This document shows, piece after piece, positions 35,110 to 46,949 of a stretch of 64,000 nucleotides of DNA. A program made the position numbers and the translations under genes. Source of the stretch: Omphalotus guepiniiformis (lineage: Eukaryota; Basidiomycota; Agaricomycetes; Agaricales; Omphalotaceae). How positions within the stretch are numbered: the first letter of the stretch is position 1; every line of letters begins with the position of its first letter. The stretch covers positions 62,001-126,000 of the forward strand of contig JAQOOI010000080.1 of the NCBI GenBank assembly GCA_028554645.1. The letters run 5' to 3'. The notes under the pieces are model-generated. The model saw nothing but the letters and a program-made list of their open reading frames with translations. It had not been told where the DNA came from and did not search any database.

Positions 35110-36391
35110 ATGGAGACGGTGACATATTACAGTGTACCAAAATATGCCAGTATCTCCTGGCCAAGTTACCTGAAAATGCAGTTCGATCTGTTGTTGATGC
35201 GTAAATCCATCAAAAACTACATCATTCCTTTCGTACGACTCACACTTTGTCTTTTAGCATTATACCTCACGTTCGAAGTGCTAATTTCACCCTTCGTCCG
35301 ACGTAGCAGACAAAGACCTTTGAAACGTATCCTAGGCGATACTGCATTCCGCTACGTCTCCGATTACTTGACCATACCCAGGTTGCAATACTTCTTCGCT
35401 TCGTCTTTAGCCTATAAAGCATGGACCAAGCGGCGAAAGTTGGATACATTGGTAGAGGAACTCCCTTTGGGCAATAAAATCATCTGGATCGGTCCGAAGC
35501 GTACAGACAAGGTGATACTGAACATACATGGTGTGTATGTTGCCTTTGCATGGTTAGTCACCAGTATGTGATCTGTAAAATAGGTGGAGCGTTCCTGTTT
35601 GCGATGCAAGACCTCATGATCTCTTTCTGGAGATGGGTTCAGTTGGAACTGGAGAAGAAAGACGTACCAGTTGGACTAGCCTTCATGACATACTGTAAGT
35701 TACACTCCTATCGTATGTCCCTGACACCCAAGTTAATTCCGCATATATAGCGCTCGTACCTGGTGGCGTATTCCCCACCCAGCTACAGCAAGCCAAAGAA
35801 GTCATCGAATACCTCCTCGAACAAGGTGTACAGCCTCAGAATCTGCAAATCGTAGGTGATTCAGCAGGAGCGAACTTGATCTCTCAAGTTCTCTCACACA
35901 TGCTGCATCCTATTCCAAGCATCGCTCCTCTCGTACTTCCACCAAACACGCGTATCCGGGGCATATATATGATGTCCCCGTGGGTATCTCTCACCGATGT
36001 GTCAGAATCGGTGAAGTCCAACGATGACACGGATATCGTCGGACGTCGAACCATGCTCACATGGGGTAAAGCCGTTTTAGCGAACGTCCAAGAGTCGCAT
36101 ATGATATATTTGGAGCCTGAAAAGGCACCAGAAGGATGGTACGATGGACTTGAGAGTATTGTGGACCGCGTGCTTGTTACGACAGGTGAATGGGAGTGTT
36201 CGCGAGATTCCGACGCGCTTTTCTTCGAGAAGCATATAAAGCCAAATCATCAGAATGCTGAATTTATCATTCAGAGCAGAGGGGTCCATGATGATCCGCA
36301 TATCGAGTTTCTGCTGGCGGACAAACCGTTCTGTAGGAATACGTTGGCGCCGCAGATATTGGAATGGGTTGCTACGGGGTTTGACGCGTAA
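35110..36391 (+). CDS. Alpha/beta hydrolase of the hormone-sensitive-lipase type, membrane-anchored
   Basis: A carboxylesterase-type serine hydrolase of 390 residues from three exons (35110-35530, 35584-35694, 35751-36391). The N-terminus METVTYYSVPKYASISW is followed by one membrane helix, IIPFVRLTLCLLALYLTFEV, so the enzyme is probably tethered to a membrane. The oxyanion motif HGGAF is split by intron 1 (NIHG/GAFLF). The nucleophile elbow is IVGDSAGAN. YMMSPWVSLTDVSES follows; the acid and His are probably in TTGEWECSRDSD and GVHDDPH. This arrangement matches fungal steryl-acetyl-hydrolase-like and related esterases; the substrate is not predictable. The frame is intact. Its 3' end abuts a SAMHD1-type promoter fragment on the other strand. 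Confidence 0.9.
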
Positions 36392-36442
36392 TTTATGTGA
36401 AGATTGCAAAGTATTTCGTCTTGTTTCTTGGAGCGTTGAAGC

Positions 36443-36602
36443 TCTTGCACATTCAGAAGGCCCGAAAGAGTCAACCGTCATTGATGCAACGACATATGAA
36501 TGAAGTGAATTGGAGGTACTGATGTGGTGGAAGAAAGAGACAAAGGGCAAAGCGTGGAAACAGCAAACGCGTGTGTAAACATTTTAGTCTCGTGACGTGA
36601 AT
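36443..36602 (-). pseudogene. Displaced promoter and first 16 codons of a SAMHD1-like gene
   Basis: On the minus strand this region reads ATTCACGTCACGAGACTAA, then CACGCTTTGCCCTTTGTCTC, TTTCTTCCAC and GTCGTTGCATCAATG, followed by codons for GPSECARA. The same order occurs at 50,335-50,480 in front of the intact gene (start [18 protein letters not shown]). Similarity stops abruptly at GCAAGAGCT. It lies 50 bp beyond the stop of the hydrolase gene. Confidence 0.8.
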
Positions 36603-36833
36603 ATTTCCATCTGGAGCCGAATTTGCCCGCCGTTTTTGCGGATATCCGCCGGACAGAGACCGAATCGAAGCAGTCTGTCTGCTCGCAGAGCAGGAAAACT
36701 ATAATAGATGCATAAAACAAGCTAAAAATACAGTACATAATTTCAACCATAAGATAACAATCTAACCCAAACTTAGCGCTTAGCGCTTATCATCAGCATA
36801 TCATCATCATAACTTCCCGATTTCCTCATTACA

Positions 36834-38824
36834 TTACATAGCACCCTTCTCCGCAGCTTTATTCGCCTCCAGCATTCTCTTCAACTTGAAAACCTGATTA
36901 AGAGTAAGCCCCGCAACATCCGAGTACGCCACTGGGTGTTGGCTGGTGCAATGCTCCATTAGCACATCGAGATTGAGACAACGAGCGTCCATATCAGGTA
37001 GAGGAGAATCACAACGCCAGCGAGTTTCCGACGTTCGGGAGCTGCAGGATAGGAATTCAGCATCAGTTGAATGTGTTACTTGAACTATGGTAGATGACGT
37101 ACCAACATAGTCGACAAAACACCTTCCCTTCGTACTGCGCATATATCTTGGTGAGATCCTGGAGGTTCAAAGGCGGGAAATCCGCCTTTGACAGACTCGG
37201 AGGTTCATCCGCAACAACAGTACTTGTAGAGCTAGCTGTTAACGGGGGTTCGCCAAGTAGTCCATTATCCGAGTCGTCGATGTCACCCTCTTGCTTCACC
37301 ATCACCTCTTCCGAGAAAGGAGTATTCGACTCGGAATCAGAATCACCTTCCAGGTCCATGTCGCACTCCCCCCAATCAGAACCTTGAGACAAAGCTGCAT
37401 CATCTTCTGCTTTACAAGGGGGTTCTGGGTCTTGGACGAGCGTAACATTGGAGTGGTCTGACGACTCGGAGAAAGCAGAGACTCGACGCCTCTTCACGGG
37501 AGGATAGGCGAGCTCGTCGTCGTCTTCAGCTGGACTGCAGTGGTACGAACTCAACAGCCGGATGCTATCGTCAAAGCTGAACATGTCAGGTGAGGGCTCC
37601 TGCGCGTGGATTGACTCGAACGGATACGAGACGGTGGTTGCTGCCGAAGACGATTCCAGCTTGGAAGTTGATATGCCTGCAGGACAAGGAGATGGAACAC
37701 GAGAAGGGGGGAAGTATAAGTGTCGACCCGAGATGGGCGGAGGAGCTGGGGAAGGGGAAGTAGTGGATCTTTCGGCATAAGAGAGTTGATATGAATCAGC
37801 ATCGCGAGTGTCTGCTTGACTGCACCGCGGCGACTGCATAGCTGTAACCGGTGGAGGTGGTATCCGTACTGAATTTCCCTCCGAAGCGTCGTTCCTGTGT
37901 CTCTTTCCTCCTCCTCCTCCTTCTCTGCTTTTTCCACTCCCCTGTAAAACCTCAAGCTCTCTAGCGCGCTCCACCGCAATATCTCGTTCTCGTCTCATCT
38001 TCAGGTAATGCGCTCGTAGAATCTCCTTTTCTTTACGCTCTTTACTCAGAACGGTAAGACACGAGGATTGGAGATGCGTTAATTCAGAGTAAACGCAACG
38101 TAACGTATGATCGAAAAAGCCCTTGAGCGGAGACATGAGGGGAAATTGTGTGGGAGCTGTGTGGATAGGTCCGCTACGTGGTGCTTGAACCTGTATTGGG
38201 ACCCTTAGAGGCATGGGAGGGACCATTTCGGAAGAGGATTGAAGTTGAGTTATCGGTGAAGTAGGACTGAGAGATGATGTGGGTCCCGGAACTGTAACCT
38301 GATCAGAGGCATACAGCGACCTTTGGAGGGGACGACGATGGGGAAATGGAGGATCGCATGAAAGGAACGACGACCGTGGAGGTTGTTGAGGTACATTTGG
38401 CGGCTGAGCTAAAAGGACCCTTCGATGAGGACCAACAGCTGAACTATGCGATTGCTGGAAGAGGTGCTCAGAATGTGTACGCTGGTGAAATAATTATAGC
38501 AGGAGCATACCTTGAGCCCGTCAGTACTATTAGCACAGGGTGCTCCATTTAAAGTAGGGTGATACGTTGGCTGGAGTACGCAAATTCACGGTGAGTTCGC
38601 GAGCATATCTAAGGGAATCAAACACTCACCAATAGCAATGACTGCGAAATTGTTGACGTTGGCGTTCTAGGGAGAGCCTTTCGAGGTTTACTACGTGCAA
38701 TATAACACTTTTCCTGGTTAGCATCTCCAAAGGAATACCATATGAATGTACACACATTGGGTACGGTACTTGTTGAGGCGTATGACGATGACGATGATGA
38801 TGATGATTGATTATACGTGTTCAT
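36834..38824 (-). CDS. Probable nuclear protein with coiled coil and C-terminal zinc-binding motif (596 residues)
   Basis: Five exons join in frame: 38824-38765, 38713-38630, 38570-38511, 38481-37103 and 37041-36834. The N-terminus is MNTYNQSSSSSSSSYASTST, followed by a basic SKPRKALPRTP and a Gln/Pro/Ser-rich region. A coiled-coil-like helix, SKERKEKEILRAHYLKMRRE and DIAVERARELEVL, precedes a basic patch (GKRHRND) and long acidic, Ser/Pro-rich stretches (PPVKRRRVSAF; DMDLEGDSDSESN). The C-terminus spans the last intron: KVFCRLC, then CDSPLPDMDARC, LMEHCTSQHP, giving C-x2-C...H-C-x4-H, likely one zinc site. A transcription-related role is inferred from composition only. I do not recognise a named family. 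Confidence 0.75.
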
Positions 38825-39693
38825 TAATCGCGAGTGGCGAAGGTTTGAGATAGGACTAGGGGTGGGGGGAAACTACACAAGCAGGATCTTGAACGAAAAG
38901 AAACCAGCCAGCGGTTGGGCAAAAGTTGAAATCGGTCGTAAATCAGCTAGAATGCAGCGTTAAGTATACATCCAGGATGTTCACATGAGGCGTACCGAAA
39001 AACACAATTAGTTCGGCGGCACTAGATCTTCGTGTATCAAAAGACAATAAGACAATAAACACTTTGATTCGGCTACGTCCGAGCTCGGACAAAGAGGTCA
39101 TTGACTTCTCCAGCACATGAGCTCCGATGAGAGATAAAAGACAATAAGATCTGCTGTTGAACATCCGGCATAGTTGCTATATATGGCACACTCCGTCAAC
39201 CGGATATACGCCTTGCAATCTCTTTGCAATAAACCAGGAGGCTGGCTGGAACATTGTCAGACAAAGAACAAAAGGAACTCTTTCGAAAAGAAGTCGTAGA
39301 ACATCACGTACTCAACTTCTGCTTGCTTCAAAGAAACAGTTCGCGTATTGGGCACTTGTACGCCGAGTCAAAGCCGGGTTTATCTCAACCCTGTCTTATT
39401 GTGTTCATCGCCTGGAGTTGAAAGCTCCAATGTACGGAGTTTTTACATTTTCACCAGGTGTATGCGGGCATATGGGCGAACGGGAAGTACGAAGAGACTT
39501 GGAAGTCGTTTGGAAAATGGAAAAGAGATGAAGGTCTGTACCCGATTTACCCGGAGTAACATCGAGCGGAGTTTCAATATCGATGTGGGCGCTTGTGGGC
39601 GCTTGTAGGCGCCCGATGTTTACCGCAGTGAAAGATCGACAAGGACGCGTAACGTGTATCGTCAACGAGCTTACATAAATTCATGCTTTGAGT
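38825..39693. other. Intergenic region left of the MITE
   Basis: A plus-strand stretch at 39,157-39,531 has no known motif. A short direct repeat TGGGCGCTTG/TGGGCGCTTG/TAGGCGCCCG occurs at 39,586-39,616. No gene is supported. Confidence 0.4.
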
Positions 39694-40008
39694 TGTAAGG
39701 TAGGGGTCATGGACGATTCACTCTTCACAGCCACTGTGACTACGTGTGACCCTCACTCAAAAATGACAGATTTTGTCACGTTTTTGACTGAATTCCCACG
39801 TCTTTGCAGAGGTATATCGTTAATGGCACTCGCATCTAGTCAAATTCACAAAAATTAATTCCAAGGAGTTGGTCTCATACTCTCAGACAACAAGTCCTTG
39901 GAATTAATTTTCTCAATTTTGACGAAATGAGAGTGCCATTCAATTTTCTTGAAATTGTCACAGAATATCATGTGACGCGCGCGAATCGTCCATGAGCCCT
40001 ACCTTACA
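39694..40008. mobile_element. 315-bp foldback MITE
   Basis: The terminal inverted repeats are 26 bp (39,694-39,719 and 39,983-40,008): TGTAAGGTAGGG then TCATGGACGATTC, differing at one base. Inside, GGCACTCGCAT...TCAAATT...AAAATTAATTCCAAGGA faces TCCTTGGAATTAATTTT...GAGAGTGCC, so almost the whole element can fold on itself. No coding capacity is seen. No convincing target-site duplication could be assigned. Confidence 0.85.
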
Positions 40009-40015
40009 TTTACTA

Positions 40016-43000
40016 CTAGGATTAATTTGCATTAGGAGCTAGGGGTCCTACTGCATAATGGGTGATCGCAGTATATCAAGATAACTGAGAGATTGTAATT
40101 TATACCACTAGAATACAATAAATATATGATGATAGAAACATTTAATTATCATAAAACTGTAAGTCACTAAGGTCTACTCCATAATCATCAAGCTCAAACT
40201 CCAAGTTCTTTCTTCTCTGAACATCATCTTGTAACATCTTTCTTGTAGCAGTAACCTTATCTTTATGCAGGCGTGTTTCTGGAAATGGATCTCGAAAAGC
40301 AATGCCATTCAATGACTTCACTCTTGATATGGCCACAAAGGATAATCCTGATGCAAAGTCTTTTTCACCAAGAGAAATAGTGGCCTTATCTAGAGTAAGG
40401 CCTTGACTCTTGTGAATTGTAATAGCCCAAGACAAAGTCAAAGGTAGCTGTGTTCGGCTTAATTCAGTGTCACCTCTGGTATGCCATCTAGCTGTCATGG
40501 GAGCAATAGGAACCCAAGAAGGATCAATTCCCTCCCAACCAAGATTTGGAGGACCTATATCAAATCTGAGTATAAGTTTAGTAAGAGGATGTTCCAACCA
40601 TACCTGAGTATCCCTCACATTCCACAAATACCACTGAAGGTAAATCCCCATGCTGAACATTGGCAGAAGGATCATACCAAATCTTCCTAATAAAACCTCT
40701 TGCTCCATTCACCAGCCCTATACATTTGATTATCAGAGAGCAAGTTTTAGGATATGAAGCATTAATCTTACCTTTAGAAGTCCATAAGTTCCTGGTAATC
40801 ATTACTCTAGCCCCTTCAGCCAAGATAATCTCCTTTTCCAATCCTTCAGCATCCTCTTCTGAGGCTTTTCTGGCCTCAGAGCAGTTATGTTTTGCTTTAC
40901 AACGGACCACTGGACTACCACAATTGGCCAAACGTAAGAGATTGAGAGCTTTTACCTGCTCTCTCTGAGGTAGTAGATGGAGAGCATTGTCAAATTGAAT
41001 GTGTTCTTCAGAAGATAGTTGATCCCAGAAGCGAGTTCTGAACTTCTGATAATCACCAGCAGTGGACTCGTAATCTCGTAGACGAAGAAGCATATTCCTA
41101 AAAAGCTCTTGTTCTGGATCACCTCCAGCTTGACGGAATATCTGAGTTAGAGTAATAGACCTTGCAAATGCATGATATGCCTGAAACCCTTCTATTTTCA
41201 AAAGTGGTGGATGACTCTCTGGCCTTTGATGACTAGTAGAGTAAAGAGGTGTTTCTCCAACTGGTGGCAGCTGAGCAAAATCTCCAAAAAGCAGAGTGGG
41301 AATATCAGCCAGAACTTCATCATGACATTCAGGTCGGCCTTGACGAAGTCGTCTATCAACCTTACCAAACTGCTTCTGACCAATCATTGACTTTTCATCA
41401 ATAATAAGCAGTTTGGCAGATTTCCATCGAGTTTGCACGCGCTTCATAGAGTTAGGTCCAAGCTGTTCAAACCCACTGCTGGGATCCTTGATTGGGATAT
41501 TAAGACCATAGTTCAAAGTCCAACCCCGGATACCAAAAGCTGCAACTCCTGTAGGTGCTAGTCTAGCAACTGGATCACAACCTTCTCCAAGCTCATCAGC
41601 AAAGTGCTCTCTGAGTGCATGTGTGATGGCCCAGATTAAATAGGACTTTCCAGTGCCTGCAGTCCCATCCACATTGATTCTGAGAGTAGGTGGCTTGGCT
41701 TCAGGATTTTGTTTGATTTTTCTGAAATAAGCCATGACTTGGAGAAAGACTATTCTCTGAGATCCTTTTAGTGTCTGGTAGGGTGCCTCTGGTAGTAACT
41801 GTACATCATCATTGGGAGACTCCTTGACAGAGTCTGTAAGCCACTTTGCTGCAGTATTTGATACATTTCTTGAAGGAGAGTGCTGATGCCAGTCATACAA
41901 TAGGTCCAAGTCTCTTCTTCCCAGAGTGTCCACATTGGTTTGAAGAATAGACTGGCCAGGAGCAAAAGCAGCTTCAAGCATCCATTGAAGCTGAACAGGT
42001 TCATGATCAGGGTCCTCATCAGGCACAGATTCTGAGTCTGAGTCTGAGTCTTCCTCCACTTCAGAGACTACAGTTGGTAGACTGTCAGTATGAGAGTGTT
42101 CATTATCCAAACACAAATTAACATATGCTTCTGTATATGTGCTCCAACCCTGTAGAACCTCTTCAGGACTCTTTTCAAATGGATGGTGAAGGACCAATCT
42201 TGCATAGCAGTACTTTTCATATAGATCTGGTGATGTGATATCTGGAGAATAGAGAGGCCAGACACTAACAACAAAAGGCAGTGCTCTTGAGCGTTTATGA
42301 TAATGACCCTTCCAATCCCACTTTGTGGCAAAGTCCAAGAGAGACACAGTCTTTAGTTCAGGGATAGTGTGAATTGGGCGATTTGTATAATGTTGAATGA
42401 TGGACTTCCTCTCTATAGTGGAATTTTCAAAGTCAAGAAAGGTGGTAGTGACACCTGGGATTACACAGATGCTGCGAACTTTGCGAGATGAAACTGTAAG
42501 AGGACACTGAAGAAGTATATGACAGGTTTCTTGAGCTGATATATCACGTTCTGCCACGAAGGTTGATAGCATCTTCTGAAACGCCACTCTAGCAGGAACT
42601 GTAGTGTCAAGGCGGGAAATAGCATTGTGTAGAATGCTTCTGTAGGTAGTAGAAGTGGTCTCAGCTTTACTTGCATACTTTGCAACATATGCAATGACAG
42701 CCTCTTTGTTGATAACAGGGCGTATATCAATATTGGCCCGCCATCCCAGAATGAATGCAGGATTATAAGAGTTTAAGAGTGAATCATTTCTGCGTGTATG
42801 GAGTTCTGCAAAGTCGCGGCCAGGGTCCTTGACATACTCTGTCTTATCTCGCATTTTGTGAGGAAACCCAAACCGACAGAATGTTTCACTTGTTCCTTTT
42901 TTACGTCGCAGGCAATAGCCAGCAGTACATTGACCATGTCTTTGAAAGCGATTTAGACACTGAGCTAGCTCTTGCTTAGTGTCCTGAAGTGTGTCAAATA

Positions 43001-46000
43001 GCATAGCAGATGGATGAACAGCTGCAGGTGGACAAGTTTTGTCAGGATGCCAGGTGGAAATGTGCTCATCCCAGAAATCAATGAATGACTGCAACTGCTC
43101 GTTACTTGAAGTATCCAATGTATCAATTGAAGGTGCATCATGTAATCATAGAAACCCATGCACATGACTACTGCCACGGTGCTGCCATTCATATCTCCAC
43201 CACCAGTCCTTGACTTTAAATTTGGGCTTCAAAAAGTGCTCGAAGTATATCTGCCACCGCTTTTGAAAGTAGTATGCAGCAATTGCAGGATTATTGTTCA
43301 AGTCCCGTAGTCGCACACGATATGAGTGTGGGCCTTCAGGCTCCCCATGTGTATAGGATGGCATATGATGGTGCAAGTCTGGTCATTGGACATCTGCAGA
43401 AGAGGCCGTAATGAAGGCATGAGGTGAACCACATTCAGGAGACCGAATCTGTGCAAGAAGATCACTTCGTGCCTTTGACCAGTAAGGACGAGAACCTGGT
43501 AGTCTATTTGCAGCCTTTGAGACACGCTGAGCCAAGTCCTCAACTTCTCCTGTTTCAAACATTTCCTGGATATCAGCCACTGAGAGAGCTCCATCATCTT
43601 TATGGGTGGTAGTGTACCAGTTTGCTTCTTTACGTGCCTTATCACGCATAATTGTATTGAGAACCCAATATCTGAAGCGGGAATGACGAGCAAACCGACC
43701 TCCTTTGAGACGAAGTAGATGCGCAGCCCACTCAGTCATTTTGACTTTCTGAGAGCGATTAGCATTAAAGTCTGCCTGGCCTGTTGGAAAGAGAGTGGGA
43801 AATGCATCTATAGCTATTGGCAATCCATGATGCTCATTAAGAGGAGTTCCATGCACAACAGGCATAGTAAGCACAACAGGAGTATCATCATGAAACACAG
43901 CAGCTCTTAGCTGTTCCAGCTCGGTATTCCAGCCGGTAGTTGCTGGTACAAAGCCACGAGAATAGAGAGGAGTATCTTCTGATGCATCATGCTCATTTTC
44001 TTGAGGAGGGCCTTCCTCAGGAGGTTCCTCCATATCCTCTACTTCAATATTGTGTAGCCGTGAATAGACAGATTCATCCTCTGGTAACTGAGCCAAAGCA
44101 TTTAAGTCAACTGTTACTTGACCAGATAGGAATGTGGGATGATTCTGCTGTAGATACTGCAACCATCTCTGTAGTGGAGCACGTCGCACACGAAAGTCCT
44201 GAGTAGCTGCCAAATTATTGTTGGCTTCTGTACCCTTGCGCCTCATGATTATAACCTCACACGCTTCAGGCAATAGAGGCACCTTAGCATGGAAAGTGGT
44301 AGTGTCTTTGGGAAAGTTGCATGTATGTCCAGTGTATTTGTACTGTCCCCCTCGTACCTGCCATACCTGAACCAATGCATGCACTGGAGATATGAGCATT
44401 TCCTCCATCTGAGTTAACTCTGGCAAATCAGGTGAATCAGGTCCTGGATACATATGGTTCGATTCCTGGAATTTTGAACTTCGCCTACAGGTTGAGCAAC
44501 GACCATCCCAATCAACATCTAAGTCAAACCACTCCTCATGGCAGTGCACACAATGTTGCATATGGATGTCCATTACTTTCTGGCGAACAGTATTGAGCAA
44601 AACTTTATCTTCAGGTGAAACTGCAGATTGATCAAGAGTTGGCAGAGTGGGTTGGTGTGGAAGTGGATTTTCATTAGGTGCAGGTGTAGGCTGGCCATTA
44701 GGTGCAGGTATAGACTGACCATTAGGAGCAGGCACAGGCTGAGAAGGTGGAAGTTGATTATTTGGATCAGGAGAACTCTGCTCCTGGACTGCAGCTCTCT
44801 GTCGCTCTCGCTGTTGTGCTCTTCGCCGTCGTGTGTTTTCATTGCAGCGAGCACATCGTTGTTTATCACCATAAATATTTTCAGGGACCCAATGTCTTCC
44901 TCCACAACAATATAGCATGTTAGGATGATCAGAGTCTGTATAACGTGCACTGTGATGCCTAATGTTGTGATCATGTGCATGACACGCATTGCATATGTCT
45001 AGTTCACCAAAGTGATGTAAGAGAACCCAGTGATGTCTCCTTGCACACCACATTGAATTTGCATGCTGACTGTCAGTGTATCGTGCAGGGTGTTGAGGTA
45101 CACGAACAACAGGATGTGCATTGGATAAACGAGCTCCTGCAACTCTACGGGCAGGTGAATGTGACTGGGAAACTGATAGCTGAATGGGAGAGATATTGTC
45201 TGATGAGGGTAAAGGAGATGAGGACTGAGGTGGTGGAGAAGAATGTGACAAAGATTCATCAAAGATACCAGAATGCTGTGTTTGCTGTTGAGATATTTCC
45301 ATTTGGAACAGACGGACACATGGAGAAGGGTTTGGACTATCCTCAAGTTGAAGATCATCCAGATCGTCTATTAACATTTGCGCTGGTAGGCCAGTATTTT
45401 TAGTTGGAGATTCAGGCATGTTACGCTGACGCAAGCGTCTAGGTGTATTTGGCTTCACAACTGGTTCTAATAATTCATTAGTCAACTCTCAGATCTCTTG
45501 TAACTGATTAACAGAACATACCATGATAATCAACATCAAAGATAGAGCCTACGGGCAGCTTCTGAATATGGCGAGAGGGTGGAGTAGCATGAACAGTAAT
45601 CCGTGGTCGTTTACAAAGAGTTTCTTGTGTGGCAGGTGTATGAGGAGTGCGATCCAATCGACGTGATCCATGATTTTGGAATGGTGTTGAAGGTAGTGGA
45701 GGTATTTCTGGAGTTGCATTGTGTAAAGGAGGAAAGTGGGGCGCTGGTATTGGTATTGAATCAGATATATAATAGTGATACATATTCATCACACTTACGT
45801 CCACCATGAGTAGTTGACGGAAAGGGAACTTGGCCAATAATTTGTGAGAAAGTCCGAGCATAAGGTGGTGGTGTAAGCTGGATCCGCGAAGGACCAGCAA
45901 CAGTGCTCCAATCAAAATCCATCAACAGGCGCAAAGGTGCTCTCTTGCTCTGTGAAGCACCTCACGTGTAAAACAGTAACCTGGAAATCCAGGGCACAGT

Positions 46001-46200
46001 ATTCTGAGACACACGTATAGTGTGTATCCACAGAAACCAAGTGGTGAATTCAGCGCAAGACAGTGTTCAGTTATGGAGCTACAACTCAGAACACAGAAGT
46101 GTCTGAGAGGGGGAGGCAACTATATCCAGTAGAGATAGTTCTACTGAATACCCAATAGGTTCCGCCAGCCCAATCTCCCTGAATACCGCACCGTGTGAGA
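40016..46200 (-). mobile_element. Helitron (rolling-circle transposon); 3' end placed at 40,016, 5' end not fixed
   Basis: The coding part (40,142-45,922) is a Rep-helicase gene read on the minus strand. Past its 3' end, on the same strand, lies TAGGAccccTAGCTCCTA, a small hairpin, then 12-16 bp and CTAG followed by T, as expected for a Helitron 3' terminus. No 5' TC terminus could be chosen between 45,930 and 46,840, so the end coordinate is a guess. Similarity of the right flank to the TLC-like gene copy resumes by about 46,840. Confidence 0.65.
40142..45922 (-). pseudogene. Helitron Rep-helicase with N-terminal zinc-binding repeats, two nonsense codons
   Basis: It starts MDFDWSTVAGPSRIQLTPPP at 45,922, with introns near 45,800, 45,500 and 40,590. 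Three Cys/His clusters follow: WCARRHHW...CNACHAHD, YCCGGRHW...CARCNE, and HCVHCHEEW...CSTCRR. The Rep/HUH domain has HVHGFL and the tyrosine motif YVAKYASKAET. The PIF1-type helicase has Walker A GTAGTGKS, LLIIDEKSMI, FGDFAQLPPVGETP, and ITIHKSQGLTLD followed by FVAISRVKSLNG. The protein would be about 1,750 residues. TGA at 43,383-43,385 replaces Trp in SADVQ*PDLHHHMP. TGA at 43,146-43,148 replaces Trp in VHGFL*LHDAP, next to the HUH motif. Codon use is more AT-rich than in the neighbouring genes. Confidence 0.92.
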
Positions 46201-46840
46201 GGTCAACCAGTCAACCACCAAACAAAGGGCAGGAGTGTGACTTCACAAGATATAGCTTATTCTACCCACTGGTGCAGAGCCAACTAAACAAAAAGTGATG
46301 CCAAAGGACAGTAGATATAAACCACTGTTTCAGCTACCACTCTCACTAATCACAATAATGTTAAGTCAATTAGCATGTAAAGAAATGATGCATAGTGACA
46401 TAGAATACACACAAAAACCCCCAAGAATCCTAACAGAGTATTGCCACCCAGATGCCAATAGATTATATGAGCTTGATCTTATTCAGAAATGTAAAAGAAG
46501 GCCGAAATGTATTGAATCGAGCTTCCGCGGAACGCGAGAGACGATGGGAAAGCAAGAGAAAATTGATTTATTTGTAGCTATTTACTGTGGCCATCCGCAC
46601 GGGACCGGCAGTTCACCCGGACCGGTCTGACCTTACCGAGTTGCCATATATGTCGACGCACTTTTTGTGGCTGTGTACGGATTTCGCCTCAACTCTTATA
46701 TTGGGCTCGCTGCGCTCACCCAATGAAATACAAGACTACATAATACAAATCTTTTCCTGTTTTTCCTCAACCAAGCTACTCACCCTCACTTTCCACAACA
46801 ATAATAAGTCGATGACGGAACAATTGAACGACTCATATGT
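45923..46840. other. Region right of the Helitron gene
   Basis: It presumably holds the Helitron promoter and 5' terminus. A hairpin ATTGGG...CCCAAT with GCTCGCTGCGCTCA in the loop sits at 46,697-46,722. No gene is recognised. Confidence 0.4.
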
Positions 46841-46949
46841 GAACGGCTGAAAGATCCAGAGAGTCTCAGCCTATGTAACCTCAAGACATCCTCCGATATC
46901 AATGGGGAAATGTGGGGATTATTGATTGACGGGTGCGCCTGCACGGTCT

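Noticed and set aside
32138..36602. Simple collinear inverted duplication of 32-36.6 kb with 46.8-50.5 kb
   Set aside because: The SAMHD1 fragment lies downstream of the TLC-like gene in one region and upstream in the other, and the hydrolase has no counterpart, so the two regions are not collinear.
39157..39531. Plus-strand 124-codon frame next to the MITE
   Set aside because: No ATG context, domain or homologous pattern recognised; likely chance.
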